Assembly (NCBI GenBank): GCA_963575645.1
Contig: OY754465.1
Coordinates: 46,154,401 to 46,218,400 of the forward strand
Length of the DNA: 64,000 bases
DNA from: Xanthostigma xanthostigma
Taxonomy: Eukaryota; Arthropoda; Insecta; Raphidioptera; Raphidiidae
Reading direction: 5' to 3'
This document shows, in pieces, positions 11,455-21,790 of the stretch. The translations under genes and the position numbers were made by a program. The notes under the pieces are model-generated. The model was not told where the DNA came from. It did no database searches and saw nothing but the letters and a program-made list of their open reading frames with translations. Within the stretch, counting starts at the first letter, position 1; every line of letters starts with the position of its first letter.

Positions 11455-11784
11455 TCTTTATATATATAACAACGGATTACATAGTCCACATACTGCGAGG
11501 GTGGTTTCATATAATACAAAATAAAATAGTTGAATGAATACAAATACATAAAATCGTAACTAAGTTTGTAATTGAGAAGTTTTAGAGATTTCTAAAGCGA
11601 AATTTTACTTTTTTGTTTTTTTTACAGCAATTATTTTATATTTTTCTATTTATCTAAGTGAACACTTCTTTAAAAACGAGGGTAAACTCGTTTCCCTAAG
11701 TAACGAATTTGATTTCCTTATGTAACGGAATTTGTCACGAAATTGTACTATTAGTAACCTTATATAAACAACGATTATTTGTCA
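11455..11784 (+). repeat. Family T repeat, copy 1
   Basis: Begins with AACGGATTACATAGTCCACATACTGCGAG and continues with AGTTGAATGAATACAAATAC and ATAAAATCGTAACTAAGTTTG. Related sequence occurs at 49620-50131 and 62696-63660. All three copies are followed within about 300-400 bases by a tRNA-like sequence. Confidence 0.65.
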
Positions 11785-11855
11785 GCATTGGTTGGTCAGT
11801 GGTAGAATTCTGGAATACCACGCGGCCGGCCCGGGTTCGATTACCGTCAGGTGCG
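11785..11855 (+). tRNA. tRNA-Gly-like sequence (pseudo-tRNA)
   Basis: It follows tRNA-Gly: GCATTGG start, A-box-like GGTCAGTGGTAGAATTC, ACCACGCGG where the GCC anticodon loop normally sits (anticodon reads ACC), and a B box GGTTCGATTACC. The anticodon stem no longer pairs and the acceptor ends mismatch, so a working tRNA is unlikely. A T-run follows directly, as a Pol III stop would. It sits at the 3' side of a family T repeat and may be a tRNA-derived module of it. Confidence 0.65.
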
Positions 11856-11997
11856 CGCAACAGTTTGTTTTTTTTTTATTTTTTTAAATTATTTTTAAGT
11901 ATACCTATTAGGTATATATAAAATTTTCGACTAATTTATCAGAATAATACTTGAGCATAAAAAAAAACAATATTTGCAGTAAACCTGCGAAAGAAAT

Positions 11998-12235
11998 AAA
12001 AATGTTTTACGAGAACGCATTAGAGAAGTGAAACTTTTAGTTGAAAATCATACGATAACATTTGGACAAGTGAAAAAATGTGTTACGAGATAGTTTCACG
12101 TTCAGATTAACTTGTACTGACGAAATGTGTGAACGAGAAACTCTCTCGTAATACATTTTTCCACTTGTCCAAATGCAATCGTATGATTTGCAACTAGAAG
12201 TTTTACTTCTGTAATGCGTTCTCGTAACACATTTT
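11998..12235. repeat. Foldback repeat, ~90-bp arms
   Basis: Left arm (about 11998-12100) and right arm (about 12148-12235) are inverted copies sharing ACGAGAACGCATTA, ATCATACGAT, CATTTGGACAAGTG and TGTTACGAGA. Spacer about 50 bases. No coding potential. Confidence 0.75.
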
Positions 12236-12822
12236 TAATTTTTTATCATACAGTGACAAACTTAGCGGGATGTACAAGTTTGGCTTTGCCAACGATTTTA
12301 ATTTATACAGTGATAATTTGACTCCACTGGAAAATTAATAACAAGACCCCCAGCGTGAGGTGGCATCACTTAATGAAAGCAAGCCTACAGGCATGAAATG
12401 GAGAAATTGTAGCTCTGACACACTATATTCTCTGCGTACAGTCAGAAAGTTGGTATCTGTACTGTCTCATCAAGATTACAAGAAGCCGTTCCGCGTTTCA
12501 GATTAAAAAAATATGTTCTGCCTTTGCACACATATGAAAATGTAATCTCACTTCTGTCAACAATGTGAAAATTAAACTTCGGTCACACTTACCACGAGTA
12601 CATAAAAAATGTACGTTCTTTTTTGCCCTGCGGTTTTACAGCCGTCCGTTAACATTTTATTCTATGAATTTCAGGTTGATTAAAATCATCGTTGTTGTGT
12701 AAAATGGTTTTGTATTTTTTAATTCTTTGTTTGTTTTTAATTAACTGGATTATTTGATGTTCTATAAAAAATAATTTAAAACTTTTCTCCTGGGTATAAA
12801 AATTCAAACTTGATATAATAAT
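12236..12822. other. No recognised feature
   Basis: AT-rich, with no supported gene. The 86-codon minus-strand frame at 12649-12909 overlaps the left arm of the adjacent palindrome and is probably chance. Confidence 0.5.
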
Positions 12823-13184
12823 AATCCTACCAAAAACATTCTGTAAAAAACTAGCCAAGCCTTGATGGAGCTGCTTGTTTATCTCTAAAAAGTAATGAAA
12901 TCTAGACAAAGTCGGGTTTCTTACTGCGATTTCTTTATTATTATAGTAAATGTTGTGTGACTTGGCCGTTCAAGGGTACAAAACCAGGTGCTCCATGACA
13001 CCATTGCACCAATCTGTCGCCAGAACCGGTAGAAGAACCGGCCAAGTCACACAACATTTACTATAATAATAAAGAAATCGCAGTAAGAAACCCGACTTTG
13101 TCTAGATTTCATTACTTTTTAGAGATAAACAAGCAGCTCCATCAAGGCTTGGCTAGTTTTTTACAGAATGTTTTTGGTGGGATT
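12823..13184. repeat. Near-perfect palindrome, 150-bp arms, 63-base loop
   Basis: Bases 12823-12971 and 13035-13184 are reverse complements with one mismatch and one single-base indel by direct comparison. The arms carry CCAAGCCTTGATGGAGCTGC and GTGTGACTTGGCCG at the loop end. The spacer includes GGTGCTCCATGACACCATTG. Such identity suggests recent origin or ongoing repair between arms. Read-through transcription would form a long hairpin RNA. Confidence 0.9.
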
Positions 13185-13445
13185 TCACTTCTTTTTGTAG
13201 AAACGTGGGCATATTGATTTATTTTATTAGATTTTCTTATTTGACAGTTTTTTTTCTTTTTAGATGTACATAGTTTTTTTATTATTATAAATCTTTCTTT
13301 TCTTTATATGCGTGTATATGTGTGTTTTTCATTACTGACATTTTTTATTATCAATATATATATTAAATTCCACAATTTATATATATTGTAAAATTAAAGT
13401 ATACAATTAAATAATGAAGTTTTATTTCTTGTTAAAATAAAAAAT

Positions 13446-13518
13446 GTTTAAAAATGTTAAATTTCATTGTTTAAAAATGTTAAATTTCATTGTTTAAAAA
13501 TGTTAAATTTCATTGTTT
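13446..13518. repeat. 23-bp tandem repeat, three units
   Basis: Three essentially identical units, GTTTAAAAATGTTAAATTTC plus ATT, begin at 13446, 13469 and 13492. Confidence 0.95.
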
Positions 13519-13849
13519 CGCGCGACGTAACAGTGTTTATATTTTGAAATTAAAGTAAAATTTTGTTTCTGAGCTTTAAATGAGCTGTGTTGTCACAAAT
13601 TAAGAAAAAGAAAAGTTAAATTAAACTTTAGTAAGTATCATTTTCCATAAAGCTACATGATTTATGAAAGAAAACACGGGTTTGCTGAATTCATTCATAG
13701 CTCGTAGACCTGGTATGAGCTTGGAATGGCCCAAAATATCTAGCGACGTGTGCGGGTATCACCGCCACTCTTAGTTCAATGCATTATATTTTGACCAAAT
13801 TTTGAGCGAAATTAATATTTTAGTGTATTTAATTTGAGTTTTTATAGTT

Positions 13850-14190
13850 TTCCCTTTATGTGGCCATTAAACCCTAACTCTGTACCAAATTTCAGCTCTC
13901 TGAGTTTATGGGAAGTACTAGTTCTATTTTGATGATCATGAGTGAGTGAGTGTCGTAAATGCGAAACTTTGCTTTCGCTTAACTTCGGAACTAAATGACC
14001 TACAGACTTGAAATTTTGGATTTTAAGTATGTGATTATAGCTAACTGGATGACGAAAATTTCTGCGTTCTGGTCTTATCCAGAGGTTCTCAAATAAGGGC
14101 CTGAAAATGCGGCGAAATGGTTCCAGTAAAGGTAGTACGGCAGTGTTTGCTTCGCGCTCGACTTGGCGGGGGCACTGCCGTGCCCCCAGA
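13850..14190. repeat. Probable dispersed repeat, unclassified
   Basis: Phrases such as CCAAATTTCAGCTCTCTGAG, AACTTCGGAACTAAATGACC and GACTTGAAATTTTGGA have the style of insect transposon tails. The right end holds a GC-rich hairpin pairing GGGGGCAC with GTGCCCCC around TGCC. A 117-codon minus-strand frame here looks like a chance translation. No second copy lies in this window. Confidence 0.4.
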
Positions 14191-14249
14191 TTCAAACGAT
14201 ATCATCACAGACAAAGAAATTATCATGTCTAAAAATGTATTTGTATTAA

Positions 14250-14408
14250 TTCAAAATACAGGATTTGAGGCTAAAAAGAAAACAGATTTTATTTGCTTAC
14301 TTAATCAACGTTTCAGCATCTATTTGTGCCTTCTTCAGGATCTTAAATTAGCAACAAAGTAAGCAAATAAAAATTGTTTTCTTTTTGGCCTCAAATCCTA
14401 TATTTTTA
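14250..14408. repeat. Foldback with ~50-bp arms and hammerhead-like centre
   Basis: Arms at about 14253-14303 and 14357-14408 share AGGATTTGAGGC, AAAAGAAAAC and TTTGCTTACTT inverted. The centre, read on the minus strand (14310-14338), is CTGAAGA, a short GGCA/TGCT stem, then GAAACG: the same 29-base layout as in family D. Confidence 0.7.
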
Positions 14409-14559
14409 ATTTATTGAAGATACCGAGGTGACACTATAATCGAAGTTACTTGCGTTGCTTGCCATACGGCACATATCCTAATGGCGTCAGTCGGATGGCG
14501 GGATCTAGAGCTCGGACCAAAATTTCTTCATCGCTTCCTAAACATTTGGCACCATTACT

Positions 14560-14690
14560 CCGACAGACTTAATCGGTTTAAACGAAATTTGGTTCATATA
14601 TAAAAACCCCTCACCGCACGAAACTTGTTTAAAATGGGCCTAATTGGACCATTTTAATGATGGTATTTAGGGGTTAAAGAGATTTTGAGC
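14560..14690 (+). repeat. Family U repeat, copy 1
   Basis: TTAATCGGTTTAAACGAAAT, CACCGCACGAA and TTTAGGGGTTAAA match an inverted, diverged copy at about 30000-30130. Function unknown. Confidence 0.55.
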
Positions 14691-15204
14691 TCAAAAATTT
14701 AACCCTTCAGTAAAGATAAAAATGTGTTGCTACAATTTAAACAAAATCAGCCCGACAGGATCGAACAAATTTCAAGAACACAAATATATCTTATCCTTAA
14801 ATCAAGAATGTTCTATTCGATTTGTTAAATTATGTTACAAATACTAATGTATTCTATTTAGGGATATAATTTTAATAATTCAGTATCAAAACACCTGTAG
14901 CTGCGTTAGACTGTTCTTTGTAGCATCGTTCAAGATTAGACGCACATAAGACGCGAACGTATGTGTTGTCTGATCCCATAACAGAGTATAACCTTTACTT
15001 TAATGTAATTATCACTTTCAAAGTTACCTGTTTTGTATAATAATCCTTATTACGCACGTTCAATATTCTATGAAGATTTAAGAAAATATCGATATTATTT
15101 TTCGTCTATTTACAATGAAAAACATTATAAACATTTTTATGTGAAAAATATATCTTAAATTCTTTGTCAAATCAAGTTCCTTTAAAATTGCAACAAATGA
15201 AAAG
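14691..15204. other. No recognised feature
   Basis: AT-rich sequence without gene, RNA or repeat signals that I can support. Confidence 0.5.
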
Positions 15205-15875
15205 AAAAAAATTCCAGCCAATTGGGCGACCGGACCATTCCAACTTCAAAAATATTGACATTTGATATAGTATAATAAAGACAATAAAATTTCTAATTTC
15301 GCGTGAGGTGACGTAGGTAATGGCTATTATTCAATATGATATTGCAATTCGTTGCCATAGTTACCTTCATAATATATTCCACGTCATGTAAAAATTAATC
15401 AAAGCATGCTTAACTACTTTATTTCTGACAGATCTACAAAACAAAAGAAGAGCAGATTTTTATTTATTTTCAAAATATTTCCAAACCTATAGTTTAGAAA
15501 AAAAATTGAGAAAACTTTTTTGAAAAAAAAAAATAGAATAATAAACCATTATGAAAACGAGACCATAATTATATAAAAAACATCGTTATAGCATGTATCT
15601 TTTCTGCGCATGCGCCGATTTTCCGCAAAAACAATAGTGCTCTTTATATTTGCATATCAAACATCCTCCCGAAATTTGGTTTTAATCCGTTCATCCATTT
15701 GACCTTTATCGTGCTCACAGACTAACAGACGCACATATTTTTCCCAAAAATATGTTTTTTTGGATTCGGGGTCCACAAAATGAAGAAATATTGCAAAATT
15801 TTGAAAAGTCATTTTTTACTTAAACTAGTACCATTCCCCACTTGTGGGTTGGAATGGTAAAAGACCTTCACATCG
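15205..15875 (+). repeat. Family A repeat, ~670 bp, with terminal hairpin
   Basis: The fullest plus-strand copy. It starts near CCAGCCAATTGGGCGACC with CCATTCCAAC. It runs through GCGTGAGGTGACG, GCGCATGCGC and ATCCGTTCATCC, then CGTGCTCACAGAC, and ends with the hairpin TACCATTCC / GGAATGGTA. Other copies: 19972-20610, 32939-33211, 54512-55115 (minus) and 60945-61076. Copies differ in 5' extent but, where complete, end at the same hairpin. It has no open frame. A 3' hairpin with partly inverted ends recalls Helentron-type elements, but I cannot confirm this. Confidence 0.75.
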
Positions 15876-15878
15876 AGG

Positions 15879-16312
15879 TAATAATAATAACAATAATGCG
15901 TATAACGTTTCTCGATTTTGTGTCATAACAGACGCCATTCGCACAATTACTATTTTCCATCTACCACACTGTTTGTTATATTCTACTGAACTTCAACTTG
16001 CAATGGGCGAAATAAGGAATTTTTTTAGGAAACTAGGATAAGGTAGGCAAGTTTTTTAAGCATAGGAGTTTGACAGGCAGTCGAACTTGGCCTTGAATAA
16101 AGAACCATCTGAATATTTATTTGGAATTATTGAGGGAAACCATGGAAAACCTCAACAAGATGGCCGGTACAGGAATTATCGTTTCTCGGCGAGAGGCAGT
16201 AGGAAAGACTCCCAGCCACATCTGCCTCCGCCGGGACTCGAACCCGGTAGCTCTCGAATATAAGTCTAGTGCTCTCACCACTACGCTACCCGCTCAATAC
16301 CTTCGTATCGAT
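15879..16312 (-). mobile_element. tRNA-derived SINE, copy 1, near full length
   Basis: Read on the minus strand from 16312, a tRNA-like head (A box GGTAGCGTAGTGGTGAGAGC, B box GGTTCGAGTCC) is followed by a body containing GATGTGGCTGGGAGT, CATCTTGTTGAGGTTTTCC, GACTGCCTGTCAAACTCC and a tail of ATT repeats with interruptions. Two further copies are at 21143-21545 and 30165-30462. The element abuts the 3' hairpin of family A. Confidence 0.85.
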
Positions 16313-16574
16313 ATAGCATTGACGAAATTTCAAATTGTGAGTTGTGTAAATAATTTGCCAAAGGTTTATAATATATTAATTAAAAAGAAAGGTTTAATAT
16401 TTTCATTTGAGCAATGATTACAAAGCAATTGATATTTTTATGTCAGTAATTCAAACAATGCATGATTTGTGGCGAACTTTCTGTTTTTTCTTTTTTATTT
16501 CTGCCCGCAGCATTCTTTGTTGTTTATTGATTATTATTATATTATTATGTTAACTGAAAATAAGTGCATATATA

Positions 16575-17459
16575 ATGGGTGTTTTTTTTAGAGGTATACA
16601 AATTTAAAATGAAATAAAACACGTAAAAATAAGGTTGCTGGCCACGTTGTTGGCTTTGTTTAAAATATAATTTTATGCCATTAATGTTTAAATATGATTT
16701 CGGGCATATGGGCGCCACGGCTGGCTTAAATGAATCGGGAAGTCCAATTTTCGATCACTTTATCAAGCATCTGGGGCCGTATATCGCCAATATATTCCGA
16801 GTGATCCAACGTCTGTGGTTTATCGGCGTAGACTAGTGACTTCACGTATCCCCAACGAAAGTAATCCATAGGTGTGAGATCAAAATTTTGCGTTGAAAAA
16901 GAGGATCAAGCTGAATATTGTTTTCGGCCCATTCACCGAACGTACGGCGTGCATAATGGTCACGCGGCTTTAACTCTTGCACAAGCTGGATCTTGTAAGC
17001 TCGTAAGCCAAGATCTTTTCGCAAAATCTTCCACAACGTGGATGGGCACAGTCCCAATTGCTGTGCACGACGGCGTATCGACTCATTCGGGTCCTCCTCA
17101 ACACTACGCATCACAGCAGCAATGGCATCTTCTGTGGGCACTGTATGGCGTCTTTGTGGATGCGTATTATCAACTAGAGTATGCGTAGTTCGAAAACGAT
17201 CCATGGTTTTCCGAATAACTTGCTCGGATGGACGATTATGTCGACCGTAAAATGGACGTAGCGCACGGTTAGTATGGCAAACTGAACTATAATTTTCAAA
17301 ATAAATTTGCACAATTTGCAAGCGTTGTACTGATGTAAGTCTATTCATGGTGAAATGGCAAAACATACTGACCACAAATCATCTGTCAACTGTCAAATTA
17401 ACTGTCACTTGAAACGGTGTTGCCAATTTCAAAACCAAACCTCCAAAAAAAACACCCTT
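16575..17459 (-). mobile_element. Tc1/mariner-superfamily element, internally deleted
   Basis: The ends are inverted: GGGTGTTTTTTTTAGAGGT on the left and the complement of GGGTGTTTTTTTTGGAGGT on the right, each next to TA (16573-16574, 17460-17461), the target duplicated by this superfamily. The 885-bp body carries a minus-strand transposase pseudogene lacking its catalytic core. Autonomous relatives are normally about 1.3 kb. The well-matched ends could still be mobilised by an enzyme supplied elsewhere. Confidence 0.9.
16726..17348 (-). pseudogene. Tc1/mariner transposase with catalytic core deleted
   Basis: Start chosen at the methionine of MNRLTSVQRLQIVQIYFENY, which begins the first helix-turn-helix; an in-frame ATG nine codons upstream is less likely. 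The N-terminus shows two DNA-binding segments, the second around RRRAQQLGLCPSTLWKILRK. It then reaches ELKPRDHYARRTFGEWAENN and FQRKILIS. There, near 16880, it jumps out of frame to the C-terminal part DLTPMDYFRWGYVKSLVYAD and ends with DKVIENWTSRFI. About 207 residues remain of a usual ~345. The missing part holds most of the DDE/D active site, so it is inactive. Confidence 0.9.
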
Positions 17460-17461
17460 TA

Positions 17462-18187
17462 GAACTTATAGATACGGAGTTGTAATTGAGTAAATGAATT
17501 GCTGTATTTTTGAAAAGTTGTGCTTGAAAATGGTCAGTTTTTGGAAGTGTAAATTGTAAAGTGCCATTCATATAAACGTAAATTAATTTTATATTATTGT
17601 ACGCATTAATTTTACTTATCGCATCGCTGAAAAGTCCATGCCCGTATTTTCCTATTTTTAGCTCGTAAATTGTTTTGTTGCTAATCTTTTTTGTTGTTAA
17701 TTCTTTGTCTCTTGTTTTATTCATGTTATTTTTTTGGTTCAAATGAATAGAATGTTATTTGAGTCTGCAAACAGGAAAACTTCACAAGTAGGTGGAATCT
17801 ATTTTGAATACAAGTTCCTGTGTGTCCACATTTTATTACAGACCTGTTAAATTTACTTTTAGCGGGCCGCAAACGCTTCTCACTCTTGGGAATAAAACTT
17901 TTAAATATTTATATTTTTTATGACACCAACTGCCAGTATACCTACTACCTATTTATATTTTCGTTTCGTTTGTATTTTTATTTAGTAATATTAATATTCA
18001 AACGGTTATAGTTTTACCATTTCTCAGGTTAGAATTTGTGAGCTGGGAGTGTGTAATAGAAGAGTCTTGAAGATCCCATATAAATAACGGAACGGTTATG
18101 CGCTGGGCTTATAAAATAGTTATGACAAATATTCGGTAGAACATTTGTCAATAATGAATTAATTAATTACATTCTTTTATTCCAAAT
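17462..18187. other. No recognised feature
   Basis: AT-rich. A 63-codon frame at 17820-18011 is hydrophobic but low-complexity. Nothing supports a gene. Confidence 0.5.
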
Positions 18188-18545
18188 CTTTTTACTTTTC
18201 GGGATTGTAGGCCGTGGTCCATTGGTATTTCTACCTGACGTTTCCTCTACAGCTGCGGTAAACATTATCAAAGGCTATGTGACAGCGGGCGAAGTGTCCT
18301 CCTTGTCGACGCAAAGGTAAGTGAGTGTGTTTTCTGCTCGGTCGAAGTAGAAAGTACGGACTACGACCGAACAGAAAATACACACGCTTAGACACTTAAT
18401 TGTGAGCCGCTTAGAACGACGTTTGGCCCGCTGCCACACCGCTTTTGATAATATCTACCGTAGTTGTAGACGAAACGCCAGGTGGAAATACCAATGCACC
18501 ACGGCCAACAAGCCAGGAAACCAAGAAGACTTGGAACAATGTCGG
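18188..18545. repeat. Two PLE-like repeats head to head
   Basis: The left unit (about 18205-18310) and right unit (about 18400-18510) are inverted copies of the family seen at 3729-3925. Each has GGTATTTC.ACC, an ACGTTT/AAACG block, a CTACA/TGTAG stem and ATTATCAAA / TTTGATAAT. The centre shares GGTCGTAGT-type sequence in both orientations. The pair may be a tail-to-tail insertion, a common Penelope arrangement. Confidence 0.5.
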
Positions 18546-18624
18546 CCGTGATAACCTACACACTTGAATTCATTTATCGATCTCATTTTAACAAATAATC
18601 TCGAAAAAAACTATTTAAAAAATT

Positions 18625-18770
18625 TTTGTCTGTCTGTTTGTTCCGGCTTATCTCCAAAACGATTAGACCGATTTTGACGGGACTTTTACTGGCAGATAAC
18701 TGATGTTATAAGGGGTAATTTAGACTACTTTTATTGTAGAAAAAGAATTAGGGTTCCGTGCAAAACAATT
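18625..18770 (+). repeat. Transposon-tail-like repeat
   Basis: TCTGTCTGTTTGTTCCGGCT, TTAGACCGATTTTGACGGGA and TTAGGGTTCCGTGC are in the style of common arthropod interspersed repeats. No second good copy is in the window, so the family is unassigned. Confidence 0.4.
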
Positions 18771-19191
18771 AAAACCCATGAAACTGTGAACAGAATCCGA
18801 TTAGCTACTATTGTAATATGTTAAAAGTACAGTTGAACAAAATAATTTCAGTAAACGGCTCACAAATATTAATAGTTCGAAATTAATACCTCTTCTCACT
18901 TTTTATTCTGTGTGCCTAGTTTAACACACCTATTTTAGAGAAAATAATAAACTGTGTTTTCTTCTGGAGTTTCCCAAGTTACGAAAACAAACTTTATTGT
19001 TTTGTCTACAGTCTGTTTTTGTAGCGGAAACTATGAAAAGTGTTACTGAAAACGAATAAAACTAAAAAGAGACGTTGAACTTTTCTTTTGTGTGGAAAAA
19101 AATTTCGCTCAACTTTTAAATTAAGGTTTTAATCATTCAATAATGTACTTTTCAATAAATATTGAAACCTACCGTGAAGTTCTGTACAAAT

Positions 19192-19390
19192 ATTTGTATT
19201 CAATAAATATAATGATCGACCAATTTTTTAGACAACTATATTAACAAAAATATATAATAACAATTCAATTCATTAACGTTATTGAATTGAATTGTTATTA
19301 TATATTTTTGTTAATATAGATGTCTGAAAAATTGGTCGATAATAATTTTATTTATTGAAGAGTTCTAATCAGACGTTAATCAAACATTTA
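19192..19390. repeat. Family D foldback, copy 2
   Basis: Two family D arms face each other: ATCGACCAATTTTTTAGACA on the left, its inverse TGTCTGAAAAATTGGTCGAT on the right, ending with AATCAGACGTTAATCAAA. The centre CATTAACGTT lacks the hammerhead-like block present in the other copies. Confidence 0.8.
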
Positions 19391-19971
19391 AATATTTGTA
19401 TTAACATAAACGAAATAATTAAGAGGAAATTTAAAATAGCACAACTCCCAAATTGCGGCAGAAACTAAATTATTTGACTAAACTTTATGAAATATTATTC
19501 ATAAAGTTTAATAATTAAGGGTCGGTAGACTTGTTTTTATACAGTTAGTGTGTGTTTTCTTTATTCAAATCATTTGTCTACAAAGTCTGAATATAAAATT
19601 TGATGTTATTGGTAAGTTAAATTTAACTATTTTAAATGAATCTAATGGAAGACTAAAAATGACAGAAGCGCTACACTTCGAAAGTTGAGAAGTTAAAATT
19701 ACAAGCACGACCTTAACTATAGTTTAAATAAAACGTAACTAATAACTCAATGTCATACAAGAGATTTGATTGCGATTCTTCACCTCGGTGGGTGTTTAAT
19801 GTCATGAAAGGAATAATGACATAAAGTAACTGGATCGCTACAATTATACCTATGAAATATCAACAATGAATCCAATCAACGACGTCGCATGTAATTTGAT
19901 TCAGACACCGTTATCTCAATGGAAATATGCCGATAAAACGATTTAAACTAGGAAGATCATATAATATAAAA
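19391..19971. other. No recognised feature
   Basis: AT-rich sequence without gene, RNA or repeat support. Confidence 0.5.
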
Positions 19972-20610
19972 ATTAAAAATTCCAGCCAATTGGGCGACGG
20001 GACCATTCCAACTTCAAAATGTTGACATTTTATATAGAATTATAAAGAATATAAAATTTCTGATATCGCGTGAAGTGACGCGGGTACATAATGGTTAATA
20101 TTCAATAATATGATATTTGCTATTCGTTTGCATGGTCACCTACAAAATAATGTTCCATGTCATGTAAAAATTATTCAAAGCATGCTTAACTAGTTTATTT
20201 CTGACAGATTCACAAAACAAAAGAAAGCTGATTTTTTTATTTTCAAAATATTTCCGAAACTATAAAGTTTAGAAACATTTTTTTAACAAAACTTGCTTGA
20301 AAAAATAAATAAAAAATAAGCCCTTATGAAAAGTATACCATTATTATATAAAAAAAATCGTTATAGCATATATCTCTTCTGCGCATGCGCTAATTTTCTC
20401 GAAAAACAATAGGGCTCTTCATATTTATATACCAAACATCCTTCCAAAATTTGGTTTCAGTTATTCCATCCGTTTGACCTGTATCGTGCTCACAGACAAA
20501 GAGACTAACAGACGCACAGACTTTTTCCAAAAATATGTTGTTTGGGTTTGGGGAACCTCAAAACGAAAAAATAATGTAAAATATTTCACCTAAAAAGTCC
20601 AAATTTACAA
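19972..20610 (+). repeat. Family A repeat, copy 2, 3' hairpin lost
   Basis: Matches the 15205-15875 copy from CCAGCCAATTGGGCGAC through GCGCATGCGC and ATCCGTTTGACC to AAAAATATGTTGTTTGGG. It then diverges before the TACCATTCC hairpin. Confidence 0.8.
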
Positions 20611-21142
20611 AAACTATTTTGTTGGTCTTGCTTACTTTTTAGCACAAAAAGTGATATTCGGAAAAAGAAGGGTTATGTAAAATCAAGTATAATTATCACT
20701 TTTAACGTTTGCAATATTTATATTAAAAAAAATATTATGTGCCCCTGGGATTAAAAACAAATCTTCTTACAAGCCGGCACTGGCCAGAATTGTACAATAG
20801 TAATTCGTTTATGTGTAGCGTAGTCATTTCAATAAATTATTCGACAGGCGCACACATGAGTTAGACGCAGTAAAAGTTTCTATGCGATCTAATAAAACAC
20901 CCCAACACTAAACTGCCGCATACGAGAGAGATAAGTACTTACATTTACAAAGGCCGAAATAAGATAAAGAATTTTTTGCCGAAGTAAGTGAAGTTCGCAA
21001 CTATATTAATTTGTCAGATCTTTTGTGTAGGGAGATTGTTGAACGTCTCCTAAAACAAGTTTAACAAAACGCGTTTTATATTTCGCATTAAGAATATTTT
21101 TAATCAGAATTAGTTCTATCGAATACTTATAGTGAAAAAAAC
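20611..21142. other. No recognised feature
   Basis: AT-rich sequence between a family A copy and a SINE; nothing supported. Confidence 0.45.
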
Positions 21143-21545
21143 CGAGTGGGTAGCGTTGTAGTGAGAGCACTAGACTCGCATTCGGGAGGTACCGGGTTCG
21201 AAGATGTGGCTGGGAGTTTTTCCTACTGCTTTTCTCCGATGAATGGTAATTCCTGTAACGGCCATCTTGTTGAGGTTTTCCATGGTTTTCCTCAATAATT
21301 CCAGATAAATATCGAGATGGTTCCTTAACCAAGGCCATGCCCGATTGCCTGTCAAACTCCTATGCTCAAAACTTATACTAATTTTCAAAAAAAAATCCTT
21401 CATATTCGTTCATTTTTATTGCAAGTTGAAGTTCAGTAGATTATAACGAGAAGTGTGGTAGATGGATAATAGTAATTGTGCGAATGGCGTCTGTTATGAC
21501 ACAAACTCAAGAAACGGACGTTAAACGCATTATTATTATTATTAT
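21143..21545 (+). mobile_element. tRNA-derived SINE, copy 2, with (ATT)n tail
   Basis: The head has A box GGTAGCGTTGTAGTGAGAGC and B box ACCGGGTTCGAA. The anticodon position reads CGC, suggesting a tRNA-Ala-like origin. About 16 bases after the B box are missing relative to the other copies. The body matches copy 1 (GATGTGGCTGGGAGTTTTTC, ATCTTGTTGAGGTTTTCC, CTGTCAAACTCCTATGCTC), and it ends in (ATT)5 at about 21529-21544. The tail is like the LINE tail at 11060, consistent with mobilisation by such a LINE. Confidence 0.85.
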
Positions 21546-21639
21546 GTTGATAAAAAATTAAAATCCTAAATATACTGGCTAAATTTGAATTAATGGTGGA
21601 AGTAAAGTAATTTTATGGTGGAAGTACGGGTATATAAAA

Positions 21640-21790
21640 AAAAGTCTTGGTACGTCCCGCTCTGACTATAATGCTGGGAGCCGAAGGTTCCACTCCTGTT
21701 ACAATACATTTTTTCTTCTCAATCGCGTGCAGAGCTGCGGGTAGCGGTTAATAATAATAATAATAATATAGTAGATATTATAAATAATAA
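21640..21790 (+). repeat. Weak tRNA-like segment and (TAA)n repeat
   Basis: 21644-21700 contains a B-box-like GGTTCCACTCC preceded by an anticodon-loop-like CTATAAT, too degenerate to call. TCTCAATCGCGTGCAGAGC and a GCGGGTAGCGG block follow; these recur inverted at about 30820-30875. (TAA)n occupies about 21750-21768. Confidence 0.35.

Noticed and set aside
13435-13520. CRISPR-like array
   Set aside because: The three 23-bp units are directly adjacent without spacers, and the genome looks eukaryotic; it is a simple tandem repeat.
16874-17250. Plus-strand frames of 70-104 codons
   Set aside because: They lie antisense to the mariner transposase pseudogene, which has clear family motifs on the minus strand.
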